Assembly: GCF_020172665.1 (NCBI RefSeq)
Contig: NZ_CP083985.1
Span: forward strand, 2,636,953-2,700,952
From: [Mycobacterium] zoologicum
Lineage (GTDB): Bacteria; Actinomycetota; Actinomycetes; Mycobacteriales; Mycobacteriaceae
Direction of reading: 5' to 3'
DNA length: 64,000 bases
The notes below the pieces were generated by a model, which worked only from the letters and a program-made list of their open reading frames with translations, ran no database searches and was not told the DNA's origin. The position numbers and the translations under genes are program-made. Positions 7,845 through 19,631 of this stretch are shown piece by piece; the stretch's first letter is position 1, and each line of letters starts with the position of its first letter.

Positions 7845-10202
7845 TCAGGCAGCCGACGTCACCCGGTAGACGTCGTAGACACCCTCGACGTTGCGAACCA
7901 CATTCAGCAGGTGGCCCAGGTGTTTCGGGTCGCCCATCTCGAAGGTGAACCGGCTGATCGCCACCCGGTCGCGCGACGTGGTGACCGACGCCGACAGGAT
8001 GTTGACCTTCTCGTCGGCGAGCACCTTGGTGACGTCCGAGAGCAGCCGGTGCCGGTCGAGGGCCTCGACCTGGATGGCCACCAGGAACACCGACGACGGC
8101 GACGGCGCCCACTTGACCTCGATGATCCGCTCGGCGTGGTCCCGCAGTGAATCGGCGTTGGTGCAGTCGGTCCGGTGCACGCTCACCCCGCCACCGCGGG
8201 TGACGAAGCCCATGATCTTGTCGCCCGGAACCGGGGTGCAGCACTTGGCCAGCTTGGTCAGCACCCCCGTCGCGCCGGGTACCGCGACGCCGACGTCATC
8301 GGTGTGCCGTTCGCGGCGCGGGATGGTCAGCGGTGTGGAGCGCTCGGCCAAGTCCTCCTCGGCCTGGTCCACCCCGCCGAGCTGCGCCACCAGCCGCTGC
8401 ACGGCGTGGTGTGCGGAGATGTGGTTCTCACCGACCGCGGTGTAGAGCGCCGAGACGTCGGTGTAGTGCAGTTCACGGGCGACGGCCGCCATCGACTCAC
8501 CGTTGACCAGGCGCTGCAGCGGCAGCCCCACCCGGCGCACCTCGCGGGCGATGGCGTCCTTGCCCGACTCCAGTGCCTCCTCGCGGCGCTCCTTGGCGAA
8601 CCACTGCCGGATCTTGGCCTTGGCCCGCGGCGACACCACGAACTGAGACCAGTCCCGTGACGGCCCGGCGTTCTGGGCCTTGGAGGTGAAGACCTCCACC
8701 ACTTCCCCGTTTTCGAGCTTGCGCTCCAACGCGACCAGCCGGCCGTTGACCCGGGCACCGATACAGCGGTGTCCGACCTCGGTATGCACCGCGTAGGCGA
8801 AGTCGACCGGCGTCGAACCGGTGGGCAGGGTGATCACATCGCCCTTGGGGGTGAACACGAAGATCTCTTTGACCGCCAGGTCATAGCGCAGGGATTCGAG
8901 GAACTCCCCCGGGTCGGCGGCCTCCCGCTGCCAGTCCAGCAGCTGACGCATCCAGGCCATGTCGTCGATCTCGGTGGGGGTGCCCGACTGCGGAACGCCG
9001 TTGCGGCCCTTGGACTCTTTGTAACGCCAGTGCGCGGCGATGCCGTATTCGGCGGTGCGGTGCATCTCGCGGGTGCGGATCTGTATCTCCAGCGGCTTGC
9101 CCTCCGGACCGATCACCGTGGTGTGCAGCGACTGGTAGACCCCGTAACGCGGTTGGGCGATGTAGTCCTTGAACCGGCCGGCCATCGGTTGCCACAGTGA
9201 GTGCACCACGCCGACCGCGGCGTAGCAGTCCCGGATCTCATCGCACAGGATCCGCAGCCCCACCAGGTCGTAGATGTCGTCGAAGTCGCGGCCCCGCACG
9301 ATCATCTTCTGGTAGATCGACCAATAATGCTTGGGCCGGCCCTCGACAGTAGCGGTGATCTTCGACTTCGCCAGTGTGTTGACGATCTCGGCGCGCACCT
9401 TGGCCAGGTAGGTGTCCCGCGACGGTGCACGGTCGGCCACCAACCGGACGATCTCCTCGTACTTCTTCGGGTGCAGGATCGCAAACGACAGATCCTCGAG
9501 CTCCCACTTGACGGTGGCCATACCCAGCCGATGCGCCAGCGGCGCAATGACTTCCAGCGTCTCCTGGGCTTTGCGCGCCTGCTTCTCCGGCGCCAGGAAT
9601 CGGATGGTGCGCATGTTGTGCAGCCGGTCGGCGACCTTGATCACCAGCACCCGTGGGTCACGCGCCATGGCGATGACCATCTTGCGGATGGTCTCGGCCT
9701 CGGCCGCGGTGCCCAGCACCACCTTGTCCAGCTTGGTCACCCCGTCGACCAGGTGGGCGACCTCGTCACCGAACTCGGCGCCCAGCCCCTCCAGGGTGTA
9801 GCCGGTGTCCTCGACTGTGTCGTGCAACAGCGCGGCCACCAGCGTGATGGTGTCCATGCCCAACTCCGCCAGGATGGTTGCGACGGCCACCGGGTGGGTG
9901 ATGTAAGGGTCGCCGGAGTGCCGCAGCTGGCTGGCGTGCCGCTGTTCGGCGACCTCGTAGGCACGTTGCAGCAGCGCCAGGTTCGCCTTCGGGTAGAACT
10001 CCCGGTGCACCGCGACCAACGGCTCCAGTACCGGGCTGAACGCACCGCGCTGGGCGGTGATCCGGCGCGCGATGCGGGCCCGGACCCGCCGCGAGGCGCT
10101 GGTGGGAACCTTCAGCAGGTCGGTACGCTCGGTGGGCGAGTCCTGAGCAACCCCCTCTTCGACGGCCTCGTCGAAGCTCTCCTCAAGACCCACGTCGTTC
10201 AC
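7845..10202 (-). CDS. relA: bifunctional (p)ppGpp synthetase/hydrolase
   Basis: The 785-residue Rel protein makes and degrades the stringent-response alarmone (p)ppGpp. Domains in order are the HD hydrolase ([14 protein letters not shown], about 97-110, with HDTVEDTG about 126), the synthetase ([13 protein letters not shown] about 264, [11 protein letters not shown] about 341), TGS ([20 protein letters not shown] about 424), the zinc-finger/helical part with [13 protein letters not shown] (about 650), and a C-terminal ACT domain. Hydrolase and synthetase motifs both look intact, as expected for the single mycobacterial Rel. It converges with the GOGAT-like gene (10-bp gap) and follows apt in the order of Rv2583c-Rv2584c. 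Confidence 0.97.
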   Translation of the reverse strand: MNDVGLEESFDEAVEEGVAQDSPTERTDLLKVPTSASRRVRARIARRITAQRGAFSPVLEPLVAVHREFYPKANLALLQRAYEVAEQRHASQLRHSGDPYITHPVAVATILAELGMDTITLVAALLHDTVEDTGYTLEGLGAEFGDEVAHLVDGVTKLDKVVLGTAAEAETIRKMVIAMARDPRVLVIKVADRLHNMRTIRFLAPEKQARKAQETLEVIAPLAHRLGMATVKWELEDLSFAILHPKKYEEIVRLVADRAPSRDTYLAKVRAEIVNTLAKSKITATVEGRPKHYWSIYQKMIVRGRDFDDIYDLVGLRILCDEIRDCYAAVGVVHSLWQPMAGRFKDYIAQPRYGVYQSLHTTVIGPEGKPLEIQIRTREMHRTAEYGIAAHWRYKESKGRNGVPQSGTPTEIDDMAWMRQLLDWQREAADPGEFLESLRYDLAVKEIFVFTPKGDVITLPTGSTPVDFAYAVHTEVGHRCIGARVNGRLVALERKLENGEVVEVFTSKAQNAGPSRDWSQFVVSPRAKAKIRQWFAKERREEALESGKDAIAREVRRVGLPLQRLVNGESMAAVARELHYTDVSALYTAVGENHISAHHAVQRLVAQLGGVDQAEEDLAERSTPLTIPRRERHTDDVGVAVPGATGVLTKLAKCCTPVPGDKIMGFVTRGGGVSVHRTDCTNADSLRDHAERIIEVKWAPSPSSVFLVAIQVEALDRHRLLSDVTKVLADEKVNILSASVTTSRDRVAISRFTFEMGDPKHLGHLLNVVRNVEGVYDVYRVTSAA

Positions 10203-10223
10203 CTCCGACCACGAGAATATCGG

Positions 10224-10769
10224 CTAAACGACGCGCAGGCTGTGCACCGGCAGCGGAGCCACCGCGTCGCGCCCGTCCAGCCCGCCCAGCTCGAGCACCA
10301 CGGCCGCCGCGACCACCTCGGCTCCCGCCCTGCGCAGCAGCCGCAGCGTCGCCGCCAGGGTGCCGCCGGTGGCCAGCACGTCGTCGACGATCACCACCCG
10401 GCGACCGGTCAGCGTCAGGCCGTCGGCCGGGATCTCCAGCACGGCGTGGCCGTACTCGAGCTGGTAGGTCTCCGAGAACACCGGCGGCGGCAGCTTTCCG
10501 CCCTTGCGGACCGCCAGCGCGCCCAACCCGAGCCGGTCGGCGACCCCTCCGGCCAGCAGAAATCCGCGTGCGTCGATCCCGGCGACCAGGTCTGCGCCGT
10601 CGGCAACGGCGGCCAGCGCGTCGATCACCGCGGCCAGGCCGGCGGCGTCGGCGAACACCGGCGTCAGGTCTTTGAACGCGACGCCGGGAACCGGGAAGTC
10701 CGCGACCTCGCGGGTCAGCGCCGCGACGACATCGGCAACGGTGCCGTCAGCCGGGCCGGCCGGCTTCAC
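10224..10769 (-). CDS. apt: adenine phosphoribosyltransferase
   Basis: Apt salvages adenine with PRPP to give AMP. The 181-residue protein contains the PRTase signature [13 protein letters not shown] (PRPP-binding loop, about 123-135), an N-terminal [17 protein letters not shown] and [21 protein letters not shown] 10769 is chosen because it overlaps the stop of the upstream lipoprotein gene by 4 bp and starts just before the conserved N-terminus. A longer reading would run 140 codons into that gene. The order secD-secF-lipoprotein-apt-relA matches Rv2587c-Rv2583c. Confidence 0.95.
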   Translation of the reverse strand: MKPAGPADGTVADVVAALTREVADFPVPGVAFKDLTPVFADAAGLAAVIDALAAVADGADLVAGIDARGFLLAGGVADRLGLGALAVRKGGKLPPPVFSETYQLEYGHAVLEIPADGLTLTGRRVVIVDDVLATGGTLAATLRLLRRAGAEVVAAAVVLELGGLDGRDAVAPLPVHSLRVV

Positions 10770-12418
10770 TGCTGCAGCTCCCAGCGGTCCATGTTCCAGC
10801 CCGCCCCCCACCGGGTGGGGTTGGCGACCACGCCGTAGGTCTTCTTCGACCACAGCAGGGTGCGCTGCTGGCGGAACAGCGGCAGCGTCGGCATATCGGC
10901 CCACAGCACCGGTCCACTCTCCTCCAGCAGCCGGACCTGTTCGGTCGGGTCGGCGGTGATCGCCAGCGCGGAGATGATTCCGTCGATCTGGTCGTTGTGG
11001 TAGCCCGACAGGTTGTTGCCGTTGCCGCTGAACAATTCGTAGGCGTCCATCACCGACGAGCCGGTCGACCCACTGCCCGTGGAGCCGCCGGTGCTGGCCA
11101 GCAGTACATCGATCTGGCCCTCCCGCAGTGCCTGCGGTCCGATGGCGTCGGACGCCACCTCGTTGACGGTGACACCCGCCGGGGCGCACGAGCTGCTGAT
11201 CGCGCCCACCACCGCGGCCAGTCGGGTGTTGGGTCCGCGGTAGCCGATGCGCACCGTCAGGGGTTTGCCGGACAGCGCCTCACTGGCGGCCTTCGGGTCG
11301 GCGTGCGCGAACTGGGCGGTCTCGGGCACGTTCTCGGCCTGGTCGAACGCGTCGTCGATGGCGGTGTTGAGCCGCGAATTGACCAGTGGGACACCCGCAT
11401 CGGCGGCGATCACGTCACGAGGAGTGCACAGCGCCACTGCCCGGCGCGCGGAAGTCTCCGACAGTGGTCCCGACGGGGCGAAGATCAGCTGCTCGATGCC
11501 ACCCGACGGCGTGTTGCTGCTCTGGTAGTCGTCCGGGGTGATCAGCGACCCGGCCGAGCCGGTCGCGACGTCGACGACGTCGACCGCCCGCTTGCTGACC
11601 CGGTCGGCGACGTCGGCGCTCTGCGGCCAGACGATGACCCGCTTGGTGACCGGTTTGGCGCCCCACCACTTCTCGTTGGCCACCAGCACCACGGCGCCCC
11701 CATCGAGCACCGAGTCGATCTTGTAGGGCCCCGACGACGGGAAGTGGTTCAGGTCGGAGGATCGGTCGAGCTGCCAGGTGGTGTTCCAGGCCTCGGCGAT
11801 CTTGGCCTTGCCCTCATCGGCGGGTCCGGGCGGTGCCAGCAGCACCTCGGTGGTGTTGAGCCCGAGTTTCTCGCCGATGACGTGCGACGGCATCATCGAC
11901 GTCGCGGTGAACAGGTCGTCGTAGTCCACGATGGCGCGGTCGGGAAAGAACGACACCCGGGCCTTCTTCTCACCGGGCCGGCATTCGATGTGGTCGATGT
12001 CCAGATAGCCCGCCCGGCTGGCGGCGTCGAACCCCGGGAAACGCCCCGACTGTGCCGCCCAGGCCAGCACCAGATCGTCACAGGTGACCGGCTTGTCGTC
12101 GGAATACACCGCAGCGTCGTTGATCTGGTAGTCCAGCACCAGCGGGGCGCGACCCACCACCGAGACGGCGCCGAAGTCGCGATCGGTGAGGATCTGACCG
12201 TCCGGCCCGTGGTAGCCGAAGCCGGTCAACGTGCGTGAGAACGCTTGCGGCGCAGCCGAAGCCGCACCGGCCACCGACGTGGTGTTGTAGGTGTGCAGGC
12301 TGCCGTCGACGCTGTAGTCGATCTGGTCGACGGCGGCACTGGTGCATGCCGACAAAGACCCGGCTGCGGTGACGATCGCCACCACCAGGGCCGCAGCGTG
12401 CCGACCGCGGGCCGCCAT
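10766..12418 (-). CDS. ABC-transporter substrate-binding lipoprotein (SBP family 5)
   Basis: This 550-residue protein starts with a lipoprotein signal peptide; the lipobox is LSAC with Cys about residue 25. The mature part is the family 5 solute-binding fold used for peptides and nickel ([20 protein letters not shown], later [19 protein letters not shown]). No permease or ATPase genes are adjacent, so it either serves a transporter elsewhere or has taken another role. It sits between secF (6 bp upstream) and apt (4-bp overlap), the position of Rv2585c, and is probably part of the secDF transcript. The ligand is unknown. Confidence 0.9.
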   Translation of the reverse strand: MAARGRHAAALVVAIVTAAGSLSACTSAAVDQIDYSVDGSLHTYNTTSVAGAASAAPQAFSRTLTGFGYHGPDGQILTDRDFGAVSVVGRAPLVLDYQINDAAVYSDDKPVTCDDLVLAWAAQSGRFPGFDAASRAGYLDIDHIECRPGEKKARVSFFPDRAIVDYDDLFTATSMMPSHVIGEKLGLNTTEVLLAPPGPADEGKAKIAEAWNTTWQLDRSSDLNHFPSSGPYKIDSVLDGGAVVLVANEKWWGAKPVTKRVIVWPQSADVADRVSKRAVDVVDVATGSAGSLITPDDYQSSNTPSGGIEQLIFAPSGPLSETSARRAVALCTPRDVIAADAGVPLVNSRLNTAIDDAFDQAENVPETAQFAHADPKAASEALSGKPLTVRIGYRGPNTRLAAVVGAISSSCAPAGVTVNEVASDAIGPQALREGQIDVLLASTGGSTGSGSTGSSVMDAYELFSGNGNNLSGYHNDQIDGIISALAITADPTEQVRLLEESGPVLWADMPTLPLFRQQRTLLWSKKTYGVVANPTRWGAGWNMDRWELQQ

Positions 12419-12424
12419 CGCCGG

Positions 12425-13726
12425 TTACCCGCCGGCGCCCGGCTTGCCGGTCGGACGCTGGGTGCGCCGGCTGGTGGGACGTACCGGCTTGGCACCCGGC
12501 GCCGGCGCGGAAGGCGCGGCAGCGGTGCTCACCGCCGAGGCCTCTTCGTCATCGCCGCTGTCGACGTCGATGTCCGTGTCGTAGTCAGCCGCGGCGGCCG
12601 GCATGGCCTTGGAGCCCGACGTCGGCTTGCGCCGCCGCATCACCCGTCGGTTGTGGTTCTGCACCAGCTCGGTACGCTCCCGCAGCGTGACCAGCAGCGG
12701 CGTGGCCAGATAGATCGACGAGTAGGTGCCGACGACCACACCGACGAGCTGCACCAGCGCAAGGTCCTGCAGTGTTCCCACGCCCAGCAGCCATACCGCG
12801 ACCACCATCAGCGACATGATCGGCAGCGCCGAGATCAGGCTGGTGTTGATCGACCGCATGAAGGTCTGGTTGACCGCCAGGTTGGCTTCCTCGGCATAGG
12901 TGCGCTTGGTGCGGTGTTCGAAGCCGTGGGTGTTCTCCTCGACCTTGTCGAACACGATCACGGTGTCGTAGATGGAGAAGCCGAGGATCGTGAGCAGGCC
13001 GATCACGGTGGCCGGCGTCACCTCGAACCCGACCAGCGAATAGATACCGGCGGTGACCGCGACATCGAACACCATCGAGACCATCGCCGCGATGGTCATG
13101 TACCACTCGTAACGCACGGTGATGTAGAACGCCGCCAGCAACAGGAACACCACCAGTGCGATGACTGCCTTCTCGGTGATCTGCCCGCCCCAGGTCTCCG
13201 ACACCGCGGAGTCGCTGATCGCCTGCTTGCTGGGCTGGCCGTCGGGCCCGTTGGGCGCGAACTTGTCGAACAGCGCGTCCCGCAGCTTTTCGGTCTGGTC
13301 GTTGGTCAGCGTTTCAGCCCGGATCTGCACCGTCGCCGACGTGCCGTTGCCGACCACCACCACCGATTCGGGGCTGTTTCCGATGGTGTCGCGGAAGACC
13401 TCTTCGACCTGGCTGACGTTGGTGTCACCGCGCGGGAACGACACCTTCGTGCCGCCGGCGAAGTCGATGCCGAAGGTGAAGCCGCGGACCAGGATGCTGA
13501 TGATGGCGATCGCGACCATGGCGCCACTGATCGCGTACCACATCCGGCGCTTGCCGATGACCTCGAAGGCGCCGGTTCCGGTGTAGAGCCGCGACAGGAA
13601 GCCGTGCTTGGGGGCAGGCGCAGGCGCTTTGGGCCTGCGGGGTTTCTGGGCCGACGCGGCGCTGCTCTCGGTGAGTTCGACCGCCGTCGTCTCGCTCTTG
13701 TCACCCTTGGTGCTCGGTTTGGCCAT
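12425..13726 (-). CDS. secF: protein translocase subunit SecF
   Basis: SecF works with SecD to drive late steps of Sec export using the proton-motive force. The 433-residue protein shows the first membrane helix near residues 60-80, the GIDFAGGTKV motif just after it, a periplasmic loop, and the cluster of five C-terminal helices with FSIYDTVIVFDKVEEN and NQTFMRSINTSL. The C-terminal 70 residues are a charged, Ala/Pro-rich tail, and the N-terminal 50 residues are an unusual Lys/Pro-rich extension. It begins 4 bp after secD stops, so the genes are cotranscribed. Confidence 0.96.
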   Translation of the reverse strand: MAKPSTKGDKSETTAVELTESSAASAQKPRRPKAPAPAPKHGFLSRLYTGTGAFEVIGKRRMWYAISGAMVAIAIISILVRGFTFGIDFAGGTKVSFPRGDTNVSQVEEVFRDTIGNSPESVVVVGNGTSATVQIRAETLTNDQTEKLRDALFDKFAPNGPDGQPSKQAISDSAVSETWGGQITEKAVIALVVFLLLAAFYITVRYEWYMTIAAMVSMVFDVAVTAGIYSLVGFEVTPATVIGLLTILGFSIYDTVIVFDKVEENTHGFEHRTKRTYAEEANLAVNQTFMRSINTSLISALPIMSLMVVAVWLLGVGTLQDLALVQLVGVVVGTYSSIYLATPLLVTLRERTELVQNHNRRVMRRRKPTSGSKAMPAAAADYDTDIDVDSGDDEEASAVSTAAAPSAPAPGAKPVRPTSRRTQRPTGKPGAGG

Positions 13727-13730
13727 CTGG

Positions 13731-15749
13731 CTATCCCCGTCCCGTCGACTGGGCGGTCACCCGCGCGCTCGCTTTGGCCCCGGCCCGGCCGCCGGCCTTC
13801 GCCACCGCACGCCGCTCGCGCGCGACCTGCTGGACGGCGCCGAGGCCGTTGTAGGCCGGCTTGGCAAGTGTCGGGGACTTCGACGCCAGATACACCAGCG
13901 GCCAGGTCACCAGGAACACCACGACGAGGTCGAGGATGGTGGTCAGGCCCAGCGTGAACGCGAAGCCCTTCACCTGGCCGACCGCCAGGAAGTACAGCAC
14001 CGCAGCGGCCAGGAACGTCACGGCGTTACCGGACACGATGGTCTTGCGGGCCCGAGCCCATCCGCGCGGAACCGCCGAGCGGAACGAACGGCCTTCCCGG
14101 ATCTCGTCTTTGATGCGTTCGAAGAACACCACGAAGGAGTCTGCGGTGGTGCCGATACCGATGATCAGACCGGCGATACCGGCCAGGTCGAGGGTGTAGT
14201 TGATGTAGCGGCCCAACAGCACCAGGATCGCGTAGACCATGGCGCCGGCGACCACCAGTGACAGCGCGGTGAGCACGCCCAGCACCCGGTAGTACAGCAA
14301 CGAGTAGACCAGCACCAGCGCCAGGCCGATCGCGCCGGCGATCAGGCCCGCCCGCAGCGACGTCATTCCCAGTGTGGCCGAGACGGTTTCGGCTTCCGAC
14401 GCCTCGAACGACAACGGCAGCGACCCGTACTTCAAGACGTTGGCCAGCTGACGCGCCTGGTCTTGCGTGAATCCCGGTGAGCCACCGGTGATCTGGGTGT
14501 TGCCGCCGGGGATGGCTTCCTGGATCTGCGGCGCGCTGACCACCTGCGAGTCCAACGTGAATGCCGTCTGGGTACCGATGTGGGCGGCGGTGAACTCCGC
14601 CCAGGTGTCGGCGGCGGCGCTCTTGAACTTCACCTGGACGATGTTGGCGCCGCTGCGCTGATCCATACCCGAACTCGCGTCGGCGATCTGGTCACCGCTG
14701 ATGATCGAGGGTGCCAGCAGGTAGGCCGTCTGGTGGTCCTGCGAGCAGGTGACCAGCGGCAGGTCCGGGTCGTCGTTGCCGGCCAGGACGTCTTCGAAGT
14801 CGGCCTTGGCGCAGCGGCTGGCCATGCTCTTCATGGCCACGCCCTGCATCAGGATGTTGTCGCTCTGGCGCAGCTGCTTCTCCGCGGCGATCCGAGCCGC
14901 CAGGCCGATCTCGCGGGGGTGGCCGTGCTGACCAGGCATGCCGGGCAGACCGGGAAGTGCCGGGCTGACCGGTGTCTGGCCGGCGGGGTGCTGCCCGACC
15001 GGGTTCTGCGGCTCGCTCGGTGCGGGCGTGGTCGCGGTCTCGGTGCCGCCCTCATCGCCGGGGCTCTCCGAGGTGGTGCCCGGTGTCGGGGTCGGGTCCC
15101 GCGGGAACGGCCGGGGCTGCGCCGGAGCCGTCGCGGGCTGCTGCACGCCGTTGCCGCCGAGCGCACCCTCGCCGCCGAGACCGCCGCCGGCACCGCCCGC
15201 GCCGAACCCACCGGGCAGACCGCCCTGATCGGACTGGCCGCCGGTGACCGGTGAGCCGGGCTGACCCGGTACCGCGCCGGGAACACCGGGAACACCGGGC
15301 GGCAGGCCGGGACCACCGGGACCGCCCGGAAGCCTGGGCGCCATGCCGGCGCTGCGCAGCGCCTCCTCCACCGAGATACCCAGGGTCACCGGACGGATGT
15401 AGAGCCGGGCCGTCTGTCCCAGACTGCGAGCCTCATTGCCGTCACTGCCGGGAACGGTGATGACCAGGTTGTTGCCGTCGATGATCACCTCGGACCCGGA
15501 CACCCCGAGGCCGTTGACGCGCGAACTGATGATCTGCTGCGCCTGGTTGAGCGCGTCGCGGGTGGGCGCCGAACCGTCCGGCGTGCGCGCGGTGAGTGTC
15601 ACGCGGGTGCCGCCCTGCAGGTCGATACCCAGCTTGGGTTCGGCCAGCTTGTCTCCGGTCAGGAATACCAGCAGGTAGACACCGATGAGCATTGCCAGGA
15701 AAACCGCCAGACTGCGGGCAGGGTGCACCGGCGCCGAAGGCGATGCCAC
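13731..15749 (-). CDS. secD: protein translocase subunit SecD
   Basis: This is the large partner of SecF in the translocase accessory complex. The 672-residue protein has helix 1 at about 12-32 followed by [13 protein letters not shown], the P1 head, and five C-terminal helices with the conserved [14 protein letters not shown] and [15 protein letters not shown]. Between about 130 and 280 there is a Pro/Gly-rich insertion (repeated GGPGGPG, PGVPG and GGLGG-like runs) inside the extracytoplasmic domain. Such low-complexity insertions are seen in mycobacterial SecD, but this one is long. yajC precedes it with a 123-bp gap. Confidence 0.96.
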   Translation of the reverse strand: MASPSAPVHPARSLAVFLAMLIGVYLLVFLTGDKLAEPKLGIDLQGGTRVTLTARTPDGSAPTRDALNQAQQIISSRVNGLGVSGSEVIIDGNNLVITVPGSDGNEARSLGQTARLYIRPVTLGISVEEALRSAGMAPRLPGGPGGPGLPPGVPGVPGAVPGQPGSPVTGGQSDQGGLPGGFGAGGAGGGLGGEGALGGNGVQQPATAPAQPRPFPRDPTPTPGTTSESPGDEGGTETATTPAPSEPQNPVGQHPAGQTPVSPALPGLPGMPGQHGHPREIGLAARIAAEKQLRQSDNILMQGVAMKSMASRCAKADFEDVLAGNDDPDLPLVTCSQDHQTAYLLAPSIISGDQIADASSGMDQRSGANIVQVKFKSAAADTWAEFTAAHIGTQTAFTLDSQVVSAPQIQEAIPGGNTQITGGSPGFTQDQARQLANVLKYGSLPLSFEASEAETVSATLGMTSLRAGLIAGAIGLALVLVYSLLYYRVLGVLTALSLVVAGAMVYAILVLLGRYINYTLDLAGIAGLIIGIGTTADSFVVFFERIKDEIREGRSFRSAVPRGWARARKTIVSGNAVTFLAAAVLYFLAVGQVKGFAFTLGLTTILDLVVVFLVTWPLVYLASKSPTLAKPAYNGLGAVQQVARERRAVAKAGGRAGAKASARVTAQSTGRG

Positions 15750-15872
15750 GTTGTTGATTCTCCTTCGCTCAATGCGCGATGCGGCGCCGATCAGTTCGAC
15801 TGCATCCGCAAAAGGGTACGTGTCGCGCCCACCGGTGTGACCGTTGGGCGGCGGGTTCGGCGCGTCGAACGG

Positions 15873-16181
15873 TTACGCGCCCTCGGCGGCCTGTTCGATC
15901 ACAGCCTCGGCGGTGAAGTCGTCAGCCTCGATTTTGTCCCGAATCGCCAGCTTCATCCAGGTAGTCACCACACCGGGCGAGATCTCCAGCTCGACGTTGT
16001 CGTCGGTGATACCGGTGATCGTGGCCTCCATCCCGGAGGTGGTGTGGACCCGGTCGCCGATCTGCAGGGACTCATGCAGGTCGATGGTGGCTTGCATCGC
16101 GCGGCGCTGCCGACGCGAGGCGAAGAACATGAACGCGCCCATCACGATGAGCAGCGGCAAGAAGGCAACCATTTGGTTCAT
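15873..16181 (-). CDS. yajC: preprotein translocase subunit YajC
   Basis: YajC is a small single-pass membrane protein associated with SecDF. The 102-residue product has one N-terminal helix (MVAFLPLLIVMGAFMFFASR), a basic RRQRRAM stretch, and the conserved LQIGDRVHTTSGMEATITGI. ATG 16181 is chosen because it places the helix at the N-terminus; longer in-frame readings run through non-conserved sequence and past the next gene's promoter. It heads the yajC-secD-secF order expected for actinobacteria. Confidence 0.94.
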   Translation of the reverse strand: MNQMVAFLPLLIVMGAFMFFASRRQRRAMQATIDLHESLQIGDRVHTTSGMEATITGITDDNVELEISPGVVTTWMKLAIRDKIEADDFTAEAVIEQAAEGA

Positions 16182-16316
16182 GACAGCATTCGATCTTTCA
16201 GTTGGTTCGGATCTGGAGTTCAGCATCGGCCCGCAAAGGGATGCGGTGTGCCGCCGCGATGGCTCCAGTGTGCCATTGTGGGGCACGACCGAATTTCTTG
16301 AGGGAAGGTTGGACCC

Positions 16317-16637
16317 ATGAGAAACCTTGCACGCGGTCTGGCGGCCGCCGTCGCCCTGGCGGCAGCTCCCCTGGCGGTGGGAACTATCGCGTTGCCCGCC
16401 GTCGGGTCTGCGGAACCGCTGAATTGCCCGGGCGGCCAGTACTGGGAGCCCAGCACCAACAGCTGCATGCCGCTGGGCCAGGGACCGACACCCCTGGACT
16501 GCCCGGGCGGTGCCTACTGGGAGCCCAGCACCAACAGTTGCATGCCGCTGGGCCAGGGACCGACACCGCTGAGCTGCCCGCCCGGCGAATGGTGGAACCC
16601 CTTCGGCAACGCCTGCCGGCCACTCGGCCAGCTGTAG
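16317..16637 (+). CDS. small secreted protein with three 25-residue repeats
   Basis: This 106-residue protein starts with a signal peptide (about 1-31, Ala-rich, ending near VGSAEP). It then consists almost entirely of three 25-residue repeats of the form CPGGxYWEPSTNSCMPLGQG-PTPL. Each repeat carries two cysteines 13 residues apart, so three disulfide-linked modules are likely. The ATG has AGGGAAGG nine bases upstream. I do not recognise a named family. The aromatic YW plus paired Cys pattern could suggest a carbohydrate or wall-binding module, but that is a guess. It lies divergent from yajC and 5 bp upstream of gabT, so it may share that transcript. Confidence 0.8.
   Translation: MRNLARGLAAAVALAAAPLAVGTIALPAVGSAEPLNCPGGQYWEPSTNSCMPLGQGPTPLDCPGGAYWEPSTNSCMPLGQGPTPLSCPPGEWWNPFGNACRPLGQL
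16425..16634 (+). repeat. 75-bp tandem repeat within secreted protein gene
   Basis: Units begin at 16425, 16500 and 16575. The first two are almost identical at nucleotide level over their length, including synonymous positions, while the third has diverged (WWNPFGNAC in place of YWEPSTNSC). This pattern indicates recent duplication or conversion of the first two. Confidence 0.85.
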
Positions 16638-16642
16638 ATCAG

Positions 16643-17986
16643 GTGCTGCCGCTACCGCAGAGCCGTCACCTGGCCACCGAGATTCCGGGGCCGGGTTCGC
16701 TGCGGCTGGCGCAGCGGCGGGCGGCTGCCATACCGCGCGGGGTCTCCAGCACCTTGGCGGTCTACGCCGCACGCGCCGACGGCGGGATCGTCGAGGACGT
16801 CGACGGCAACCGGCTGATCGACCTGGGCTCGGGGATCGCGGTCACCACCGTCGGCGCCGCTGCACCCCGCGTGGTGGAGGCGGTGCGCGATCAGGTCGGC
16901 GCGTTCACCCACACCTGCTTCATGGTCACCCCCTACGAGGGGTATGTGGCGGTGGCCGAGGAGCTCAACCGACTCACCCCGGGCAGCCACGAGAAGCGCT
17001 CAGTGCTGTTGAACTCCGGCGCCGAGGCCTTGGAGAACGCAGTCAAGATCGCCCGGTCCTACACCCGCAAGACCGCGGTGGTGGCGTTCGACCACGGCTA
17101 CCACGGCCGCACCAACCTGACGATGGCGCTGACGGCCAAGTCGATGCCCTACAAGAGCGGGTTCGGGCCGTTCGCGCCGGACGTCTACCGCGCCCCGGCT
17201 TCCTATCCCTACCGCGACGGTCTGTTCGACAAGGATCTGGCCGCCGACGGAGACCTGGCCGCCGCCCGCACCATCGGCGTCATCGAGAGCCAGATCGGCG
17301 CCCACAACCTGGCCGCGCTGGTCATCGAACCGATCCAGGGCGAAGGCGGCTTCATCGTTCCGGCCCCGGGCTTTCTGCCGGCACTGGCGGCCTGGTGCCG
17401 CGACAACAACGTGGTGTTCATCGCCGACGAGGTGCAGACCGGCTTCGCGCGCACCGGGGCGATGTTCGCCTGCGAGCACGAGGGCGGTCTGGTCCCCGAC
17501 CTGATCTGCACCGCCAAGGGCATCGGTGGCGGGCTGCCGCTGGCAGCGGTCACCGGACGAGCCGAGATCATGGACGCCCCGCATGTCAGCGGATTGGGCG
17601 GGACGTTCGGCGGCAACCCGGTGGCGTGCGCCGCCGCACTCGGGGCCCTGGCCACCGTCGAGGCCGACGACCTGATGGGCCGGGCCCGCCAGATCGAGCG
17701 GCTGATGCTGCAGAGGCTGGGCCTGGCGCAGGCCGACGACGAACGGATCGGCGACGTTCGCGGTCGCGGCGCGATGATCGCCGTCGAGCTGGTTCAGCCG
17801 GGAACCTGCGAACCGGATCGAGCACTGACCAAGGCGCTGGCGACGGCGTGCCACCGGGCCGGCGTGATCGTGTTGACCTGCGGAACCTACGGCAACGTGG
17901 TGCGACTGCTGCCGCCGCTGACCATCAGCGACGAGCTGCTCGAAGAAGGTCTGGACGTGCTGATCGGCGAGCTGGGGAAGCTCTAG
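16643..17986 (+). CDS. gabT: 4-aminobutyrate aminotransferase
   Basis: GabT transfers the amino group of 4-aminobutyrate to 2-oxoglutarate using PLP. The 447-residue protein has the class III aminotransferase marks: LNSGAEALENAVKIAR (PLP phosphate site), FDHGYHGRTNLTMALTAK, EPIQGEGGFIVP, the FIADEVQTGFARTG Asp that contacts the PLP ring nitrogen, and CTAKGIGGGLPLAAV with the Schiff-base Lys. GTG 16643 gives a length very close to that recalled for Rv2589 (449). It begins 5 bp after the repeat-protein gene and converges with ruvB (5-bp gap). Confidence 0.93.
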   Translation: MLPLPQSRHLATEIPGPGSLRLAQRRAAAIPRGVSSTLAVYAARADGGIVEDVDGNRLIDLGSGIAVTTVGAAAPRVVEAVRDQVGAFTHTCFMVTPYEGYVAVAEELNRLTPGSHEKRSVLLNSGAEALENAVKIARSYTRKTAVVAFDHGYHGRTNLTMALTAKSMPYKSGFGPFAPDVYRAPASYPYRDGLFDKDLAADGDLAAARTIGVIESQIGAHNLAALVIEPIQGEGGFIVPAPGFLPALAAWCRDNNVVFIADEVQTGFARTGAMFACEHEGGLVPDLICTAKGIGGGLPLAAVTGRAEIMDAPHVSGLGGTFGGNPVACAAALGALATVEADDLMGRARQIERLMLQRLGLAQADDERIGDVRGRGAMIAVELVQPGTCEPDRALTKALATACHRAGVIVLTCGTYGNVVRLLPPLTISDELLEEGLDVLIGELGKL

Positions 17987-17991
17987 CGGGC

Positions 17992-19040
<1,049 letters not shown>

Positions 19041-19044
<4 letters not shown>

Positions 19045-19631
19045 TTGGTCTTCCCCAGCCGGCTCAGCGCGGTCCGCAGGGCTGCGGGGGTGCTGATCTC
19101 CGGGTCATCGGCGAGCACCTTGTCGGTGGCCTCCTCAGCCTGCTTGGCGGCAAAGCCAAGCCCCACAAGCGCTTCGATCACCGGTGCGCGCACGCCATGA
19201 GCACTGAACGTGAGTCCGTCGGACGCCGGGGCGGCACCGATCTTGTCGCGCAACTCCAGCACCAGCCGCTCGGCGCCGCGCTTGCCGATCCCGGGAACCC
19301 GGGTCAGCGCGGTGACATCGGAATCGGCGAGTACCCGGCGCAGTGCGGTGGCGTCGTAGACGGCCAGTGCGGCCAGGGCGATCTTGGGCCCGATGCCCGA
19401 CACCCCGATCAGGGTCAGGAACAGGTCGCGTGCGTCGCCGTCGGGAAAACCGTACAGCGTCATCGAATCCTCGCGCACGATCATCGCGGTGATCAGACGG
19501 GATTCGGTTCCCCGGCGCAGCGTCGACAACGTCGACGGAGTGGCCATCACCTTGTAGCCGACCCCGGCCGCCTCGACGACCGCGTGGTCCAGGGCTATGT
19601 CGATGACCTCGCCACGCACCGAGGCGATCAT
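19041..19631 (-). CDS. ruvA: Holliday junction DNA-binding protein RuvA
   Basis: RuvA tetramers hold the four-way junction flat and load RuvB. The 196-residue protein has the N-terminal OB domain ([20 protein letters not shown]), two helix-hairpin-helix motifs ([16 protein letters not shown] at about 77 and [19 protein letters not shown] at about 109), and a C-terminal three-helix domain that binds RuvB. The length is typical. It overlaps both neighbours by 4 bp. Confidence 0.97.

Noticed and set aside
12245..13957. 570-codon open frame opposite secF
   Set aside because: Its composition is His/Arg/Gln-rich, as typical for antisense of high-GC genes, and the opposite strand encodes SecF with all motifs.
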